64,000 nt of DNA. It comes from CAWKGV01 sp963849305. Lineage in GTDB: Bacteria > Pseudomonadota > Alphaproteobacteria > Acetobacterales > Acetobacteraceae. The notes below the pieces were generated by a model, which was not told the DNA's origin, did no database searches, and worked only from the letters and a program-made list of their open reading frames with translations. Below, in pieces: positions 34,949 to 43,079 of this stretch (position 1 is the first letter of the stretch; every line of letters starts with the position of its first letter). A program made the translations under genes and the position numbers. Where the stretch lies: assembly GCA_963849305.1 (NCBI GenBank), contig CAWKGV010000008.1, positions 62,001-126,000 on the forward strand, in the 5' to 3' direction.

Positions 34949-35193
34949 CGCTCATATAATTCGTCACGGGTCCAGGGCCCGATGTCGATAGCTGGCTGCG
35001 ACCTCAGCCGGATCAACAGCCGCCGTCGCGCCTCTAGCCGAGCCTCTCGCTCGGCATCGACAGGCACGATCCGCGCTACCGGACGACCGTGGGACGTGAC
35101 CACGTACGTTTGACCGTTCTGCACGTCGCGCAGGAGATGCGAGAATTGCCGGTTGGCCTCGGTGGCCTGAATGACCTTGTCCATGCCGGACAT
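34945..35193 (-). CDS. Phd/YefM-type antitoxin
   Basis: 82 residues. The N-terminal DNA-binding part reads ATEANRQFSHLLRDVQNGQT with YVVTSHGRPVARIVP, the signature of prevent-host-death/YefM antitoxins. The C-terminus is acidic and basic helical (AEREARLEARRRLLIRLR) and would wrap the PIN toxin. ATG 35193 follows an imperfect ribosome site; MSG-MDKV offers a second start three codons later. A perfect 19-bp palindrome lies 12 bp upstream, a likely autoregulatory operator. Confidence 0.88.
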   Translation of the reverse strand: MSGMDKVIQATEANRQFSHLLRDVQNGQTYVVTSHGRPVARIVPVDAEREARLEARRRLLIRLRSQPAIDIGPWTRDELYER

Positions 35194-35204
35194 ATAAGCC
35201 GCTA

Positions 35205-35223
35205 AGTAGTGAAAGTCACTACT
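35205..35223 (-). promoter_or_regulatory. Perfect palindrome upstream of the antitoxin, probable TA operator
   Basis: AGTAGTGA-AAG-TCACTACT is a perfect 8-bp inverted repeat with a 3-bp centre. It sits between the sufA stop and the antitoxin ATG. Phd/YefM antitoxins bind short palindromes at their own promoters, so this is the natural operator candidate. It could also terminate the SUF transcript. Confidence 0.6.
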
Positions 35224-35231
35224 CTAGGCGG

Positions 35232-35600
35232 TCACACGTGGAAGCTCTCCCCACAGCCGCAGCGGCCTTTCTCGTTCGGGTTGGTGAAAGTGAAGCCGGA
35301 GGCGAGCGCCTTCTGCTCGTAATCCATCACCGTGCCGATCAGGAACAGGCTCGCCCTGCGGTCAACCAGCACCGTTACGCCCTTGTCCGTCACGATCTCA
35401 TCGCCCGGGCCGGGGGCATCGGTCCAGGTCATGTCGTAGGACATGCCCGAGCACCCCTTGGTCTTCACGCCGATGCGCAGCAGCCGCCCCTGCTCGCCCT
35501 GCTCGTACAACCGGCGCAGGCGCTCGGCCGCGATGTCGGTCAGCGTCATCAGAGGCGGCAAGGGGCGGGCGGGTTTGCGGGTCGCTGTTGTTGTGCTCAT
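35232..35600 (-). CDS. sufA: A-type Fe-S carrier protein (SufA/IscA/ErpA family)
   Basis: 122 residues, HesB/IscA fold. The three conserved cysteines are present: KGCSGMSYDM and, at the end, GRCGCGESFHV. The N-terminal 20 residues (MSTTTATRKPARPLPPLM) are a variable extension. A-type carriers accept clusters from the SufBCD scaffold and deliver them to apo-proteins. It is the last gene of the SUF operon, 23 bp downstream of sufT, then the TA operator. Confidence 0.94.
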   Translation of the reverse strand: MSTTTATRKPARPLPPLMTLTDIAAERLRRLYEQGEQGRLLRIGVKTKGCSGMSYDMTWTDAPGPGDEIVTDKGVTVLVDRRASLFLIGTVMDYEQKALASGFTFTNPNEKGRCGCGESFHV

Positions 35601-35623
35601 GGCTCGATTGGATATGCGCTGTC

Positions 35624-35986
35624 TCAGTACATGTTCAACTGCAAGCGGGCTTCCTCGCTCATCCGGCTCGGATCCCAGGGCGGCTCCCAGACGGTCTCCA
35701 CCTCGCAGTCGGTGACGCCGGGAACGGCCATCACCGCGTCGCGGACCTGCTCGGGCAATTCCTGCGCGCTCGGGCAGGCGGGCGCGGTCAAGGTCATTTC
35801 CACCCGTACCTTGCCGTCGTCATGGATGTCGATCGCGTAGATCAGGCCCAGCTCGTAGATGTTCACCGGGATCTCGGGGTCGTACACGCTGGCGGTCGCG
35901 CCGATCACGTCGTCCTCGGTCACCTTGGGCGGGGTTTCGCCCTCGGGCGTCCAGGCGGTATGCGCAGCCGGAGCCATCTCATTCAC
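35624..35986 (-). CDS. sufT: SUF system protein SufT (DUF59/MIP18 family)
   Basis: 120 residues with a DUF59 core: VTEDDVIGATASVYDPEIPV NIYELGLIYAIDI, VEMTLTAPACPSAQELPEQV with the conserved Cys, and VTDCEVETVWEPPWDPSRMS. SufT helps Fe-S maturation under high demand and is common at the end of SUF operons. The start overlaps the sufU stop by 8 bp. The stop is followed by sufA. Confidence 0.92.
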   Translation of the reverse strand: MNEMAPAAHTAWTPEGETPPKVTEDDVIGATASVYDPEIPVNIYELGLIYAIDIHDDGKVRVEMTLTAPACPSAQELPEQVRDAVMAVPGVTDCEVETVWEPPWDPSRMSEEARLQLNMY

Positions 35987-36443
35987 TGCTCGCCTCCTTC
36001 GCCCCGTCCAGGGCGGCGATCAGGGCGTGCCACGGCAGCGTCGCGCATTTCACGCGCGACGGATACTCATGGACGCCCGCTAAGGGTTCCAGTCGCTCCA
36101 GGGCCTCGGACAACGCCGCCTCGCAATCCGGGCAGGCGCCGGTCCTGGCGAGTTCCCGGAACGCATCCGACAGCGCCCGAACCTCGCTCTCGCCGCGGCC
36201 GGCCACCGTTTCCGCCATCAGGTCCGCCGAAGCGATGCTGATGGCGCAGCCGCGTGCCTCGAACCCGGTCTCCGCGATTCGGCCATCCGGCCCGCGCTTC
36301 ACGAACACCTGCACGCGGTCGCCGCACATCGGGTTGTCGCCCTTCGCGGTCGCATCGAAGGCGGCGGGTCGCTGGCCGTGCCGGGGATGGCGGCCGTGGT
36401 CCAGGATCACCTCTTGATACAAGTCGCGCAGATCGTCGAACAT
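35979..36443 (-). CDS. sufU: SufU-type Fe-S assembly/sulfur-acceptor protein
   Basis: 154 residues of IscU/NifU-N fold. Zn/Fe-S ligands are Cys40 (DNPMCGDRV), Cys66 (FEARGCAISIASADLMAET) and a third in RVKCATLPWHAL, with a further CPDC insert in the SufU-type loop. In organisms with SufS-SufU pairs it takes persulfide sulfur from SufS. The ATG overlaps the sufS stop (ATGA). The 18-residue insertion before the last Cys supports SufU over IscU. Confidence 0.92.
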   Translation of the reverse strand: MFDDLRDLYQEVILDHGRHPRHGQRPAAFDATAKGDNPMCGDRVQVFVKRGPDGRIAETGFEARGCAISIASADLMAETVAGRGESEVRALSDAFRELARTGACPDCEAALSEALERLEPLAGVHEYPSRVKCATLPWHALIAALDGAKEASSE

Positions 36444-37693
36444 CAGGCGAAGAACTCCCTCACCCGCGCGAGCGTGTCGGCTAGCGCGTCGATCTCCTCG
36501 CGGGTGGTATAGACGCCGAAGCTGGCGCGTGCCGTGCTTTCCAGGCCGAAACGGTGCATCAGTGGCTCGGCGCAGTGGTGCCCCGCGCGCACCGCGATGC
36601 CCTGCCGGTCGAGCAAGGTGGCGACATCGTGCGCGTGCGCGCGATCGAGCGTGAACGAGACCACCCCGCCCCGATCCTGCGCATGGCCCAGGACGCGTAG
36701 ACCGTCCACGCCGGACAGCCGCGCCATCGCGTGATCGGTCAGCCGCGCCTCGTGCGCCGCGATCGCCGGGTAGCCTATCGACTGCACGTAGCCGATCGCC
36801 GCTCCGAGCCCGATCGCCTCCAGGATCGCCGGCGTACCCGCCTCGAACTTGTGTGGCACCTCCGCCCAGGTGGAACGCTCGTAGCTGACCGACGAAATCA
36901 TCTCGCCCCCGCCCAGGAAGGGCGGCATCCGCTCCAGCAGCTCGCGGCGTGCCCACAGCACGCCGATGCCGGTCGGGCCATACAGCTTGTGCCCGGTCCA
37001 GGCATAGAAGTCGCAATCCAGCGCTTGGACATCGACCCGGCGATGCACGATCGCCTGGGAGCCGTCGAACAGCACTTTGGCGCCGCAGGCGTGGGCCAGA
37101 CGCACGATGCGCTCGGCCGGCGTGTAGGTTCCGAGCACGTTGGACATGTGCGTGATGGCCACCAGCCCCACCTTGCCGTCGGCGAGCAACGCCTCGAAAC
37201 CCGCCATGTCCAGCTCGCCCGCGTCGGTGATCGGGGCCACGCGCAGCTCGATCCCGCGTTCGTCGCGCAGCATCTGCCACGGCACGATGTTGGAATGGTG
37301 CTCCATTTGCGAGATCAACACCGCCTGGCCAGGCTGCATGATCCCGCGCCCATAGCTGTGGGCGACTAGGTTGATCGCCTCGGTGCTGTTGCGGGTGAAC
37401 ACGATCTCGCTGACCTCGCGCACATTCATCAGCGCGGCAACGGCCTCGCGGGCCGCCTCGTACGCGTCGGTGGTCCGTTCGCTCATCCAGTGCAGGCCGC
37501 GATGCACGTTGGCGTATTGCGTCTCCATCGCCGTGCGCATCGCGTCGATCACGGCGCGCGGCTTCTGCGCCGACGCGGCACTGTCCAAGAATACCAGCGG
37601 CTTGCCCCGGATCGTCTGGCGCAGGATCGGGAAATCGGCGCGGACACGCCCGACATCCAAGCAAGCAGGCAATGCTGTGATCGTGTCGTTCAT
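36443..37693 (-). CDS. sufS: Cysteine desulfurase SufS
   Basis: 416 residues, class V aminotransferase fold, PLP enzyme that removes sulfur from cysteine. PLP lysine lies in WTGHKLYGPTGIGVL, and the persulfide Cys in AVRAGHHCAEPLMHRFG, the group II (SufS) type. ATG 37693 overlaps the sufD stop (ATGA) and is preferred to the start 18 bp upstream. It sits between sufD and sufU in the operon. Confidence 0.96.
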   Translation of the reverse strand: MNDTITALPACLDVGRVRADFPILRQTIRGKPLVFLDSAASAQKPRAVIDAMRTAMETQYANVHRGLHWMSERTTDAYEAAREAVAALMNVREVSEIVFTRNSTEAINLVAHSYGRGIMQPGQAVLISQMEHHSNIVPWQMLRDERGIELRVAPITDAGELDMAGFEALLADGKVGLVAITHMSNVLGTYTPAERIVRLAHACGAKVLFDGSQAIVHRRVDVQALDCDFYAWTGHKLYGPTGIGVLWARRELLERMPPFLGGGEMISSVSYERSTWAEVPHKFEAGTPAILEAIGLGAAIGYVQSIGYPAIAAHEARLTDHAMARLSGVDGLRVLGHAQDRGGVVSFTLDRAHAHDVATLLDRQGIAVRAGHHCAEPLMHRFGLESTARASFGVYTTREEIDALADTLARVREFFA

Positions 37694-38976
37694 GCCGCCT
37701 GGTTCTCCCACCAGCGTTCGACCGCGCTCTCCAGCGCCGCGCGAGTGGTGTCGTTGGCCACCGACTCCAACGCCTCGGCGAGAAAAGCACGGACCAGCAT
37801 GGCCCGCGCCGTCGGCTCGGGCACGCCACGGCTACGCAGGTAGAAGAGCTGTTCGGCGTCCAGCTCGCCAACGGACGCGCCGTGGCTGCACTTCACGTCG
37901 TCGGCGAAAATTTCAAGCTCGGGCTTGGTGTCGATCTCGGCATCGGGCGACAGCAGCAGCGCCCGGCTCATCTGATAGCCGTCGGTCTTCTGCGCCCCCC
38001 TTGCCACCTCGATGCGCCCCTGGAACACGCCGCGCGAGCGGCCGGCCAGCACGTTGCGCACCGTCTGGCGCGAGGCACAGCGCGGGGCATCGTGGCGCAC
38101 CACCGTCGTGACATCGGCAAGCTGCGTGCCGGTGAGAAGCTGGGCGCCTGAGAGATGCACGGCGCCGTCCGGGCCGGCCAGCCTGGCATGGGTCTCGGCC
38201 CGCGCCACGCGCCCACCGAGGCTCAGCACGAAGCTATCGTAAGAACCACCCTCGGCGATCTCCGCGTAGGTCGTGCAGAGATGGAACGCCGCGCGCGACT
38301 CGTCCTGAAGGCGCACATGCGACAGGGCCGCGCCTTGCCCCACATGCACCTCGGCGACCGCATTGTGCAGATAAACCCCGTCGCCCAACACCGTCTCGAC
38401 CAGGGTCAGCCGAGCGCCGCGCCCGAGCCGGACGCTGTGCCGAGGGTGCGAGGCGGTCGCGTGTCCCGGGGCGTCGCTGGCGAGGCTGAGAACCTGCACG
38501 ATGCCGCCGTCGGTATTGTCGGGCACGGCGATCACCGCGCCGTCCTCCGCCAGCATCGTGTTCAGCGCGACCTGCGGATCGCGTTCCGGGCGGGCCAGGG
38601 TGCCGAACTCGGGCTGCTCGGCGAACGTGGCAAATGAAACGCCGGCCGCCATGCCGGCCGCCGGATCGGACAGGTCCGGCCGGTAACGGCCGTCGATGAA
38701 GACGAGCCGCGCCGGGGCGAGGCGCGGGACACGCTCAAGCGTCTGACCGTCGGCACGCAGCGTGAGCGGCTCGTGGAACGCGCTCTCCGCCAGCGGGCGA
38801 AGATTGGTGTACTTCCATGCCTCCTCCCGCCGGCCGGAGGACGTGCCGGGCAGGCCCAGGCGACGGAACAACTCCGCCGCCGCCTCGCGCAACGCGGGAT
38901 CGCCCGGCAGCCTGCGCTTCAAACCCTCATAGCGGGCGAGAAACCCCGCCGCGCCGGTTGGATCGGCCGCCGTCAT
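37690..38976 (-). CDS. sufD: Fe-S assembly scaffold subunit SufD
   Basis: 428 residues with the SufBD beta-helix core. Visible are YTNLRPLAESAFHEPLTL, RGVFQGRIEVARGAQKTDGY and the family ending DDVKCSHGASVGELDAEQLF with YLRSRGVPEPTARAMLVRAF. SufD pairs with SufB on the SufC ATPase dimer. Its start overlaps the sufC stop by 4 bp. Confidence 0.95.
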   Translation of the reverse strand: MTAADPTGAAGFLARYEGLKRRLPGDPALREAAAELFRRLGLPGTSSGRREEAWKYTNLRPLAESAFHEPLTLRADGQTLERVPRLAPARLVFIDGRYRPDLSDPAAGMAAGVSFATFAEQPEFGTLARPERDPQVALNTMLAEDGAVIAVPDNTDGGIVQVLSLASDAPGHATASHPRHSVRLGRGARLTLVETVLGDGVYLHNAVAEVHVGQGAALSHVRLQDESRAAFHLCTTYAEIAEGGSYDSFVLSLGGRVARAETHARLAGPDGAVHLSGAQLLTGTQLADVTTVVRHDAPRCASRQTVRNVLAGRSRGVFQGRIEVARGAQKTDGYQMSRALLLSPDAEIDTKPELEIFADDVKCSHGASVGELDAEQLFYLRSRGVPEPTARAMLVRAFLAEALESVANDTTRAALESAVERWWENQAA

Positions 38977-39722
38977 GCCGCCTCCGCCGCGAGCCCGGCA
39001 TAGCCGCGAGCCTCCAGCTCGTGCGCCAGATCCGGGCCGCCGGAGCGCACGATCCGCCCCCCGGCCAGGACATGCACCCGGTTCGGGACCAGATGATCCA
39101 GCAGGCGCTGATGGTGAGTGATCACGAGCGCCGAGAAATCCGCCCCACGCAGCTCGTTCACGCCGTCCGCCACGATCTTCAACGCGTCGATGTCGAGCCC
39201 GCTGTCGGTCTCATCAAGCACGGCCAGGCGCGGGCGGAGGATCGCCATTTGCAGCACTTCGTTGCGCTTCTTCTCGCCCCCGGAGAAGCCGACATTCACG
39301 TTGCGCTTCAGCATGTCGTCTGGCATCGCCAGCCGCTTCGCCTCGGCGCGCGCCAGCTTTAGGAACTGCAAAGCGTCAAGCTCCGGCTCGCCGCGCGTGC
39401 GCCGGACCGCGTTCAGCGCGGTGCGCAGGAAGTTGGCATTGCCGACCCCCGGCAACTCGACCGGAGCCTGGAACGCCAGGAACATCCCGGCGGCGGCACG
39501 TTCCTCCGGCGCCATCGCGAGCAGATCCCTGCCGTCGAACGTGACGGAACCCGCCGTCACCTCATAGTCGTCCCGGCCAGCGAGCACATAGGCTAGCGTG
39601 GATTTGCCGGAGCCGTTCGGACCCATGAGCGCGTGTACCTCGCCGCTCGGCACCGTAATGTCGATGCCGCGCAGGATCGGCGTTCCGTTGATCGCGGCGG
39701 AAAGACCGTGGATCTCGAGCAT
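38973..39722 (-). CDS. sufC: Fe-S assembly ATPase SufC
   Basis: 249 residues, ABC-type ATPase. Walker A GPNGSGKSTL, Q-loop region FLAFQAPVELPG, signature FSGGEKKRNEVLQMA and Walker B LAVLDETDSGLD are all present; the ETDSGLD form is characteristic of SufC. It is cytosolic and non-transporting, driving conformational change in SufBCD. ATG 39722 is preferred to the frame extension, since it begins MLEIHGL as in the family. It follows sufB by 7 bp. Confidence 0.96.
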   Translation of the reverse strand: MLEIHGLSAAINGTPILRGIDITVPSGEVHALMGPNGSGKSTLAYVLAGRDDYEVTAGSVTFDGRDLLAMAPEERAAAGMFLAFQAPVELPGVGNANFLRTALNAVRRTRGEPELDALQFLKLARAEAKRLAMPDDMLKRNVNVGFSGGEKKRNEVLQMAILRPRLAVLDETDSGLDIDALKIVADGVNELRGADFSALVITHHQRLLDHLVPNRVHVLAGGRIVRSGGPDLAHELEARGYAGLAAEAA

Positions 39723-39729
39723 GGCAACC

Positions 39730-41211
39730 TCAGCCCACCGAGCCTTCAAGGCTGACGGCGAGCAGCTTCTGCGCCTCGACGGCGAACTCCATCGGCAGCT
39801 CCTTCAGCACCTCCTTGCAGAACCCGTTGACGATCAGGTTGACCGCGTCCTCTTGTGACAGACCACGGCTGCGGCAGTAGAAAAGCTGGTCATCGGCGAT
39901 CTTCGAAGTGGTCGCCTCATGCCCCACTCTCGCAGTCGGATTGCGGCTCTCGATATACGGCACGGTGTGCGCCCCGCATTGATCGCCGATCAGCAGCGAA
40001 TCGCACTGGGTGTAGTTCCGAGCGCCGGCGGCGCGAGGCAGGATTTTCACCAGACCGCGATACGTGTTGTTCGACCGTCCGGCGCTGATCCCCTTGGAGA
40101 CGATGGTGCTGCGCGTGTTGCGGCCGATATGGATCATCTTCGTGCCGGTGTCGGCCTGCTGGCGGTTGTTGGTCACCGCCACCGAGTAGAACTCGCCCAC
40201 GCTGTCGTCGCCCTCCAGCACGCAGGAGGGATACTTCCAGGTGATCGCCGAGCCGGTTTCCACTTGCGTCCAGGAAATCTTGGCACGTGCGCCACGGCAG
40301 GCGCCCCGCTTGGTGACGAAGTTGTAAATGCCGCCGCGCCCCTCGGCATCGCCCGGATACCAGTTCTGCACCGTGCTGTACTTGATCTGCGCATCATCGA
40401 ACGCGACCAGCTCCACCACGGCCGCGTGCAACTGGTTCTCGTCGCGCTGCGGCGCGGTGCAGCCTTCAAGGTAGCTCACATAGCCGCGCTCCTCGGCGAT
40501 GATCAGCGTGCGCTCGAACTGACCGGTATTGCGCGCATTGATGCGGAAATAGGTGGAAAGCTCCATCGGGCAGCGCACGCCCTTCGGGATGTAAACGAAG
40601 CTCCCATCGGTGAAGACGGCGCTGTTCAGCGCGGCGAAGAAGTTGTCGGCCACCGGAACCACGCTGCCGAGATATTGGCGCACCAAATCCGGATAATCGC
40701 GTACCGCCTCGCTGATCGGGCAGAAGATCACGCCCGCCTTACGCAGCGTCTCGCGAAAGGTGGTGGCGACCGAGACACTGTCGAACACCGCGTCCACCGC
40801 CACGTTGTTCGCGGCGCCCTCCTCCTCGACGCCGGCGAGAATGGCCCGCTCCTTGAGCGGAATCCCAAGTTTCTCATACATCTTCAGAAGCTCGGGATCG
40901 ACCTCATCCAGCGACTTGGGGCCGGCCTTCTTCTTGGGGGCCGCATAGTAGTGGATGTCCTGGTAGTCGATCGGAGGATGCCAAACCTTGGCCCAATGCG
41001 GCTCCTGCATTTGCTGCCACCCGGCATACGCCTTGAGCCGCCAGGCCAGCAGCCACTCGGGTTCCTCCTTGCGCGAGGAGATCAGGCGGATCGTGTCTTC
41101 GGACAGGCCCTTGGGGGCCATGTCCATTTCGATATCCGTCTCGAATCCCCACTTGTATCCGGACTGGGTAAGGGATTCGACGGTCGCAAGGGTGTCGGAA
41201 GCAGGAGGCAT
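39730..41211 (-). CDS. sufB: Fe-S assembly scaffold subunit SufB
   Basis: 493 residues, full length. The SufBD core is well conserved: KWGFETDIEMDMAPKGLSED, GVRCPMELSTYFRINARNTG, EGCTAPQRDENQLHAAVVEL, NTYRGLVKILPRAAGARNYT and the ending LIVNGFCKEVLKELPMEFAV. SufB carries the nascent cluster. Located just after the rrf2 gene, it starts 9 bp beyond that stop, so regulator and scaffold share a transcript. Confidence 0.97.
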   Translation of the reverse strand: MPPASDTLATVESLTQSGYKWGFETDIEMDMAPKGLSEDTIRLISSRKEEPEWLLAWRLKAYAGWQQMQEPHWAKVWHPPIDYQDIHYYAAPKKKAGPKSLDEVDPELLKMYEKLGIPLKERAILAGVEEEGAANNVAVDAVFDSVSVATTFRETLRKAGVIFCPISEAVRDYPDLVRQYLGSVVPVADNFFAALNSAVFTDGSFVYIPKGVRCPMELSTYFRINARNTGQFERTLIIAEERGYVSYLEGCTAPQRDENQLHAAVVELVAFDDAQIKYSTVQNWYPGDAEGRGGIYNFVTKRGACRGARAKISWTQVETGSAITWKYPSCVLEGDDSVGEFYSVAVTNNRQQADTGTKMIHIGRNTRSTIVSKGISAGRSNNTYRGLVKILPRAAGARNYTQCDSLLIGDQCGAHTVPYIESRNPTARVGHEATTSKIADDQLFYCRSRGLSQEDAVNLIVNGFCKEVLKELPMEFAVEAQKLLAVSLEGSVG

Positions 41212-41220
41212 CGGCTGATC

Positions 41221-41676
41221 CTATTCGGCGGCGGTAAGGGTGGCGCGGGCGGGCCAGCTAAAGGCGCGGAGCACCGTTGCCTCTCGCATGTCGGCCAGCG
41301 TTATGGCCGTCAGCGCCTGGTGTATGGCTTCATTCACCGGATCCCAACGCCCCCGGACCGGACAAATGTGCTCCGCCTCGCAGGCTCCCGTGCTGCCGTC
41401 CACGCAGGCGGTCAGCGCGATCGGACCCTCGATGGCGGCGATGACGTCCGCGATCGGAATGGCGGCGAGCGAACGCATGAGCCGATATCCGCCACGAGGA
41501 CCACGCTGAGACGCGACGAGGCCGCTGGCGGCCAGCGCTTTCAGCACTTTAGCGACAGTGGGCTCGGGTACGCCCGTGGTGGCGGCGATGCCAGGCGAGG
41601 TCTGCACCCCATCCTCGTCCGCCAACCGCACCAGCACCACGACCGCATAATCGGTGAGTTTCGACAGCCTCAGCAT
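41221..41676 (-). CDS. Rrf2-family regulator of the SUF operon (IscR/SufR-like)
   Basis: 151 residues. An Rrf2 winged helix (LRLSKLTDYAVVVLVRLADE, VPEPTVAKVLKALAASGLVA, QRGPRGGYRLMRS) is followed by three cysteines (Cys91, Cys99, Cys105) in the spacing of Fe-S-ligating Rrf2 proteins such as IscR. It probably senses cluster supply and represses the operon it heads. A fitting inverted repeat lies 29-56 bp upstream of its start. Confidence 0.93.
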   Translation of the reverse strand: MLRLSKLTDYAVVVLVRLADEDGVQTSPGIAATTGVPEPTVAKVLKALAASGLVASQRGPRGGYRLMRSLAAIPIADVIAAIEGPIALTACVDGSTGACEAEHICPVRGRWDPVNEAIHQALTAITLADMREATVLRAFSWPARATLTAAE

Positions 41677-41704
41677 GGCGGCGACTTCCGGCGCGGGGTT
41701 TGGG

Positions 41705-41732
41705 CTAATCGGACCTTACAAGTCCTGATTAG
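41705..41732 (-). promoter_or_regulatory. Inverted repeat, probable Rrf2 operator of the SUF operon
   Basis: CTAATCGGAC (41705-41714) and GTCCTGATTAG (41722-41732) form a near-perfect inverted repeat with a one-base bulge and a 7-bp A/T-rich centre (CTTACAA). It lies directly upstream of the rrf2 start on the minus strand, where an autoregulatory Rrf2 site is expected. The assignment is inferred from position and symmetry. Confidence 0.6.
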
Positions 41733-41839
41733 CGCCAGATGGCGCGACCGACGGCCAACGTCAAGGGTCTAAGCCCCAGTCAGCACAACCTTGAAGTCAC
41801 CAGTTTGACGGCGTTGCCGCTGCAATAGGCGCCGCGGAG

Positions 41840-42280
41840 CTAGTGATAGTAGGGCGCTCCCGGCCCGGTCGCCTCGTCGTCCGGCACGATCACCATGCCG
41901 ATCGGCCACAGCGCCAGGGCAGCGAGTTTGAGATGCGCCCAGGCGAAGGGCAGGCCAATGATCGTGATCGCCATCGCCACCGCGACGAGCAGATGGCCGA
42001 GCGCCAGCCACCAGCCGGCCAGGATCAGCCAGATCACGTTGCCGATAAAGCCGAGCGGCCCGGTGCCGATATCCTCGTAGCCGGTGAGCTGGTCCCGCCG
42101 CACGGCCCGATGCCCGAACGGCAGCAGGCTGTAGAAGGCAATACTGAAGGCCGCGCGCGCCCAGGGAATCCCGATAATGGTGATGACCATGATCAGCGCG
42201 GCGATCAGCCATGCCGCTGCCATCCAAATGCCTCCGAACACGATCCAGAGGACGTTCAGCAACAGACGAATGAGGGACAT
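41840..42280 (-). CDS. yccF: YccF domain membrane protein
   Basis: 146 residues with two YccF-type repeats. Each has a pair of hydrophobic segments and a GIPW or GLPFAW motif: LNVLWIVFGGIWMAAAWLIA with VITIIGIPWARAAFSIAFYS, and GNVIWLILAGWWLALGHLLV with ITIIGLPFAWAHLKLAALAL. It is an inner-membrane protein of unknown function. It follows pspC by 34 bp on the same strand and could be in the psp envelope-stress transcript. Confidence 0.88.
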   Translation of the reverse strand: MSLIRLLLNVLWIVFGGIWMAAAWLIAALIMVITIIGIPWARAAFSIAFYSLLPFGHRAVRRDQLTGYEDIGTGPLGFIGNVIWLILAGWWLALGHLLVAVAMAITIIGLPFAWAHLKLAALALWPIGMVIVPDDEATGPGAPYYH

Positions 42281-42314
42281 CGCAGCCTCTCCAGCAGTCC
42301 GATAGCGCCGACCA

Positions 42315-42770
42315 TCAACCGCCGATGTCGCGGAAGGCGCGGCGCAGATCGAACTCGTCGGACGTGACCAAGGTTTCCATGCGCGCGAGACGACGGTCGA
42401 CGCCGCGGAACCGATCCCGCAACGCGTGCAGCGCCTGTGCGGGGGCGGCATGGAGGCCGCGCCAGAACGCCTCCTCCTCCGAGGTCGCGAACAGCTCCGG
42501 CGGCTTGGGCTTGAGCACGATCGCGAAGGCGGCGTAGGCAACCAGGGTCGGGAGGAAAAAGAAGATCAGACACAGCACGGCCGCCACGCGAACGGGCGTG
42601 GGCGGGGTGCCGAGATAATCGGCGATGCCGGCGCACACGCCCGCGATCCAGCCGCGTTCGGTGTCGCGATAGACGCGGTGGCGATCCCAGGCGGGCGCCG
42701 CGTTGCCCCAGACCGGCCCGCCCGGACGGAACGGTCCTCGCCCGGATCGGCCCCAATTCGGCGCGCTCAC
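42315..42770 (-). CDS. pspC: PspC-domain phage-shock protein
   Basis: 151 residues. After a Pro/Gly-rich N-terminus comes the PspC domain: HRVYRDTERGWIAGVCAGIA and DYLGTPPTPVRVAAVLCLIF, with a membrane helix FFFLPTLVAYAAFAIVL. The C-terminal third is a soluble helical extension. The GTG start (42770) overlaps the pspB stop as GTGA; the extended frame upstream runs through pspB. PspC with PspB relays membrane stress to PspA/PspF. Confidence 0.9.
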   Translation of the reverse strand: MSAPNWGRSGRGPFRPGGPVWGNAAPAWDRHRVYRDTERGWIAGVCAGIADYLGTPPTPVRVAAVLCLIFFFLPTLVAYAAFAIVLKPKPPELFATSEEEAFWRGLHAAPAQALHALRDRFRGVDRRLARMETLVTSDEFDLRRAFRDIGG

Positions 42771-43078
42771 GACCCGGTCTCCGACCACGGCCCAGGCTTG
42801 TTCCAGGAGCCCGACCGAGAACCGGCCTGGACCCCTGGCTGCGATCCAGGCTGCGCCCGGCCGCGCCAACCGGGCGCTTCGGCGTCCAAGAGGCGCTCTA
42901 GATTCTCGGCCCGCTCCTCCATTCGTTGCGCGGTCTCCCACAACTCGCCCAATACCTGTTCCTGCTCCTTGGACAGCACGCGCGCGGCGCGCCAGCGGGT
43001 CGCGTAATGCGCCAGGATCCAGATCGGCGCGACCACGACCAGGAACAGAACGCAAATCAGGGTGGCGGCGGTGCTCAT
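42767..43078 (-). CDS. pspB: PspB-like membrane phage-shock protein
   Basis: 103 residues. An N-terminal membrane helix (AATLICVLFLVVVAPIWILA) is followed by WRAARVLSKEQEQVLGELWE with TAQRMEERAENLERLLDAEA, the typical PspB coiled-coil. A Pro/Gly/Ser-rich tail of about 30 residues is longer than in E. coli PspB (74 residues). It lies between pspA (1 bp gap) and pspC (overlap). Confidence 0.88.
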   Translation of the reverse strand: MSTAATLICVLFLVVVAPIWILAHYATRWRAARVLSKEQEQVLGELWETAQRMEERAENLERLLDAEAPGWRGRAQPGSQPGVQAGSRSGSWNKPGPWSETGS

Positions 43079-43079
43079 C

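Noticed and set aside
35979..37871. 630-codon frame spanning sufU and sufS
   Set aside because: Only the last 154 codons (sufU) are protein-like; the rest is an alternative frame of sufS.
39919..41772. Long open frame opposite sufB and rrf2
   Set aside because: Antisense shadow; sufB and rrf2 have complete family motifs.
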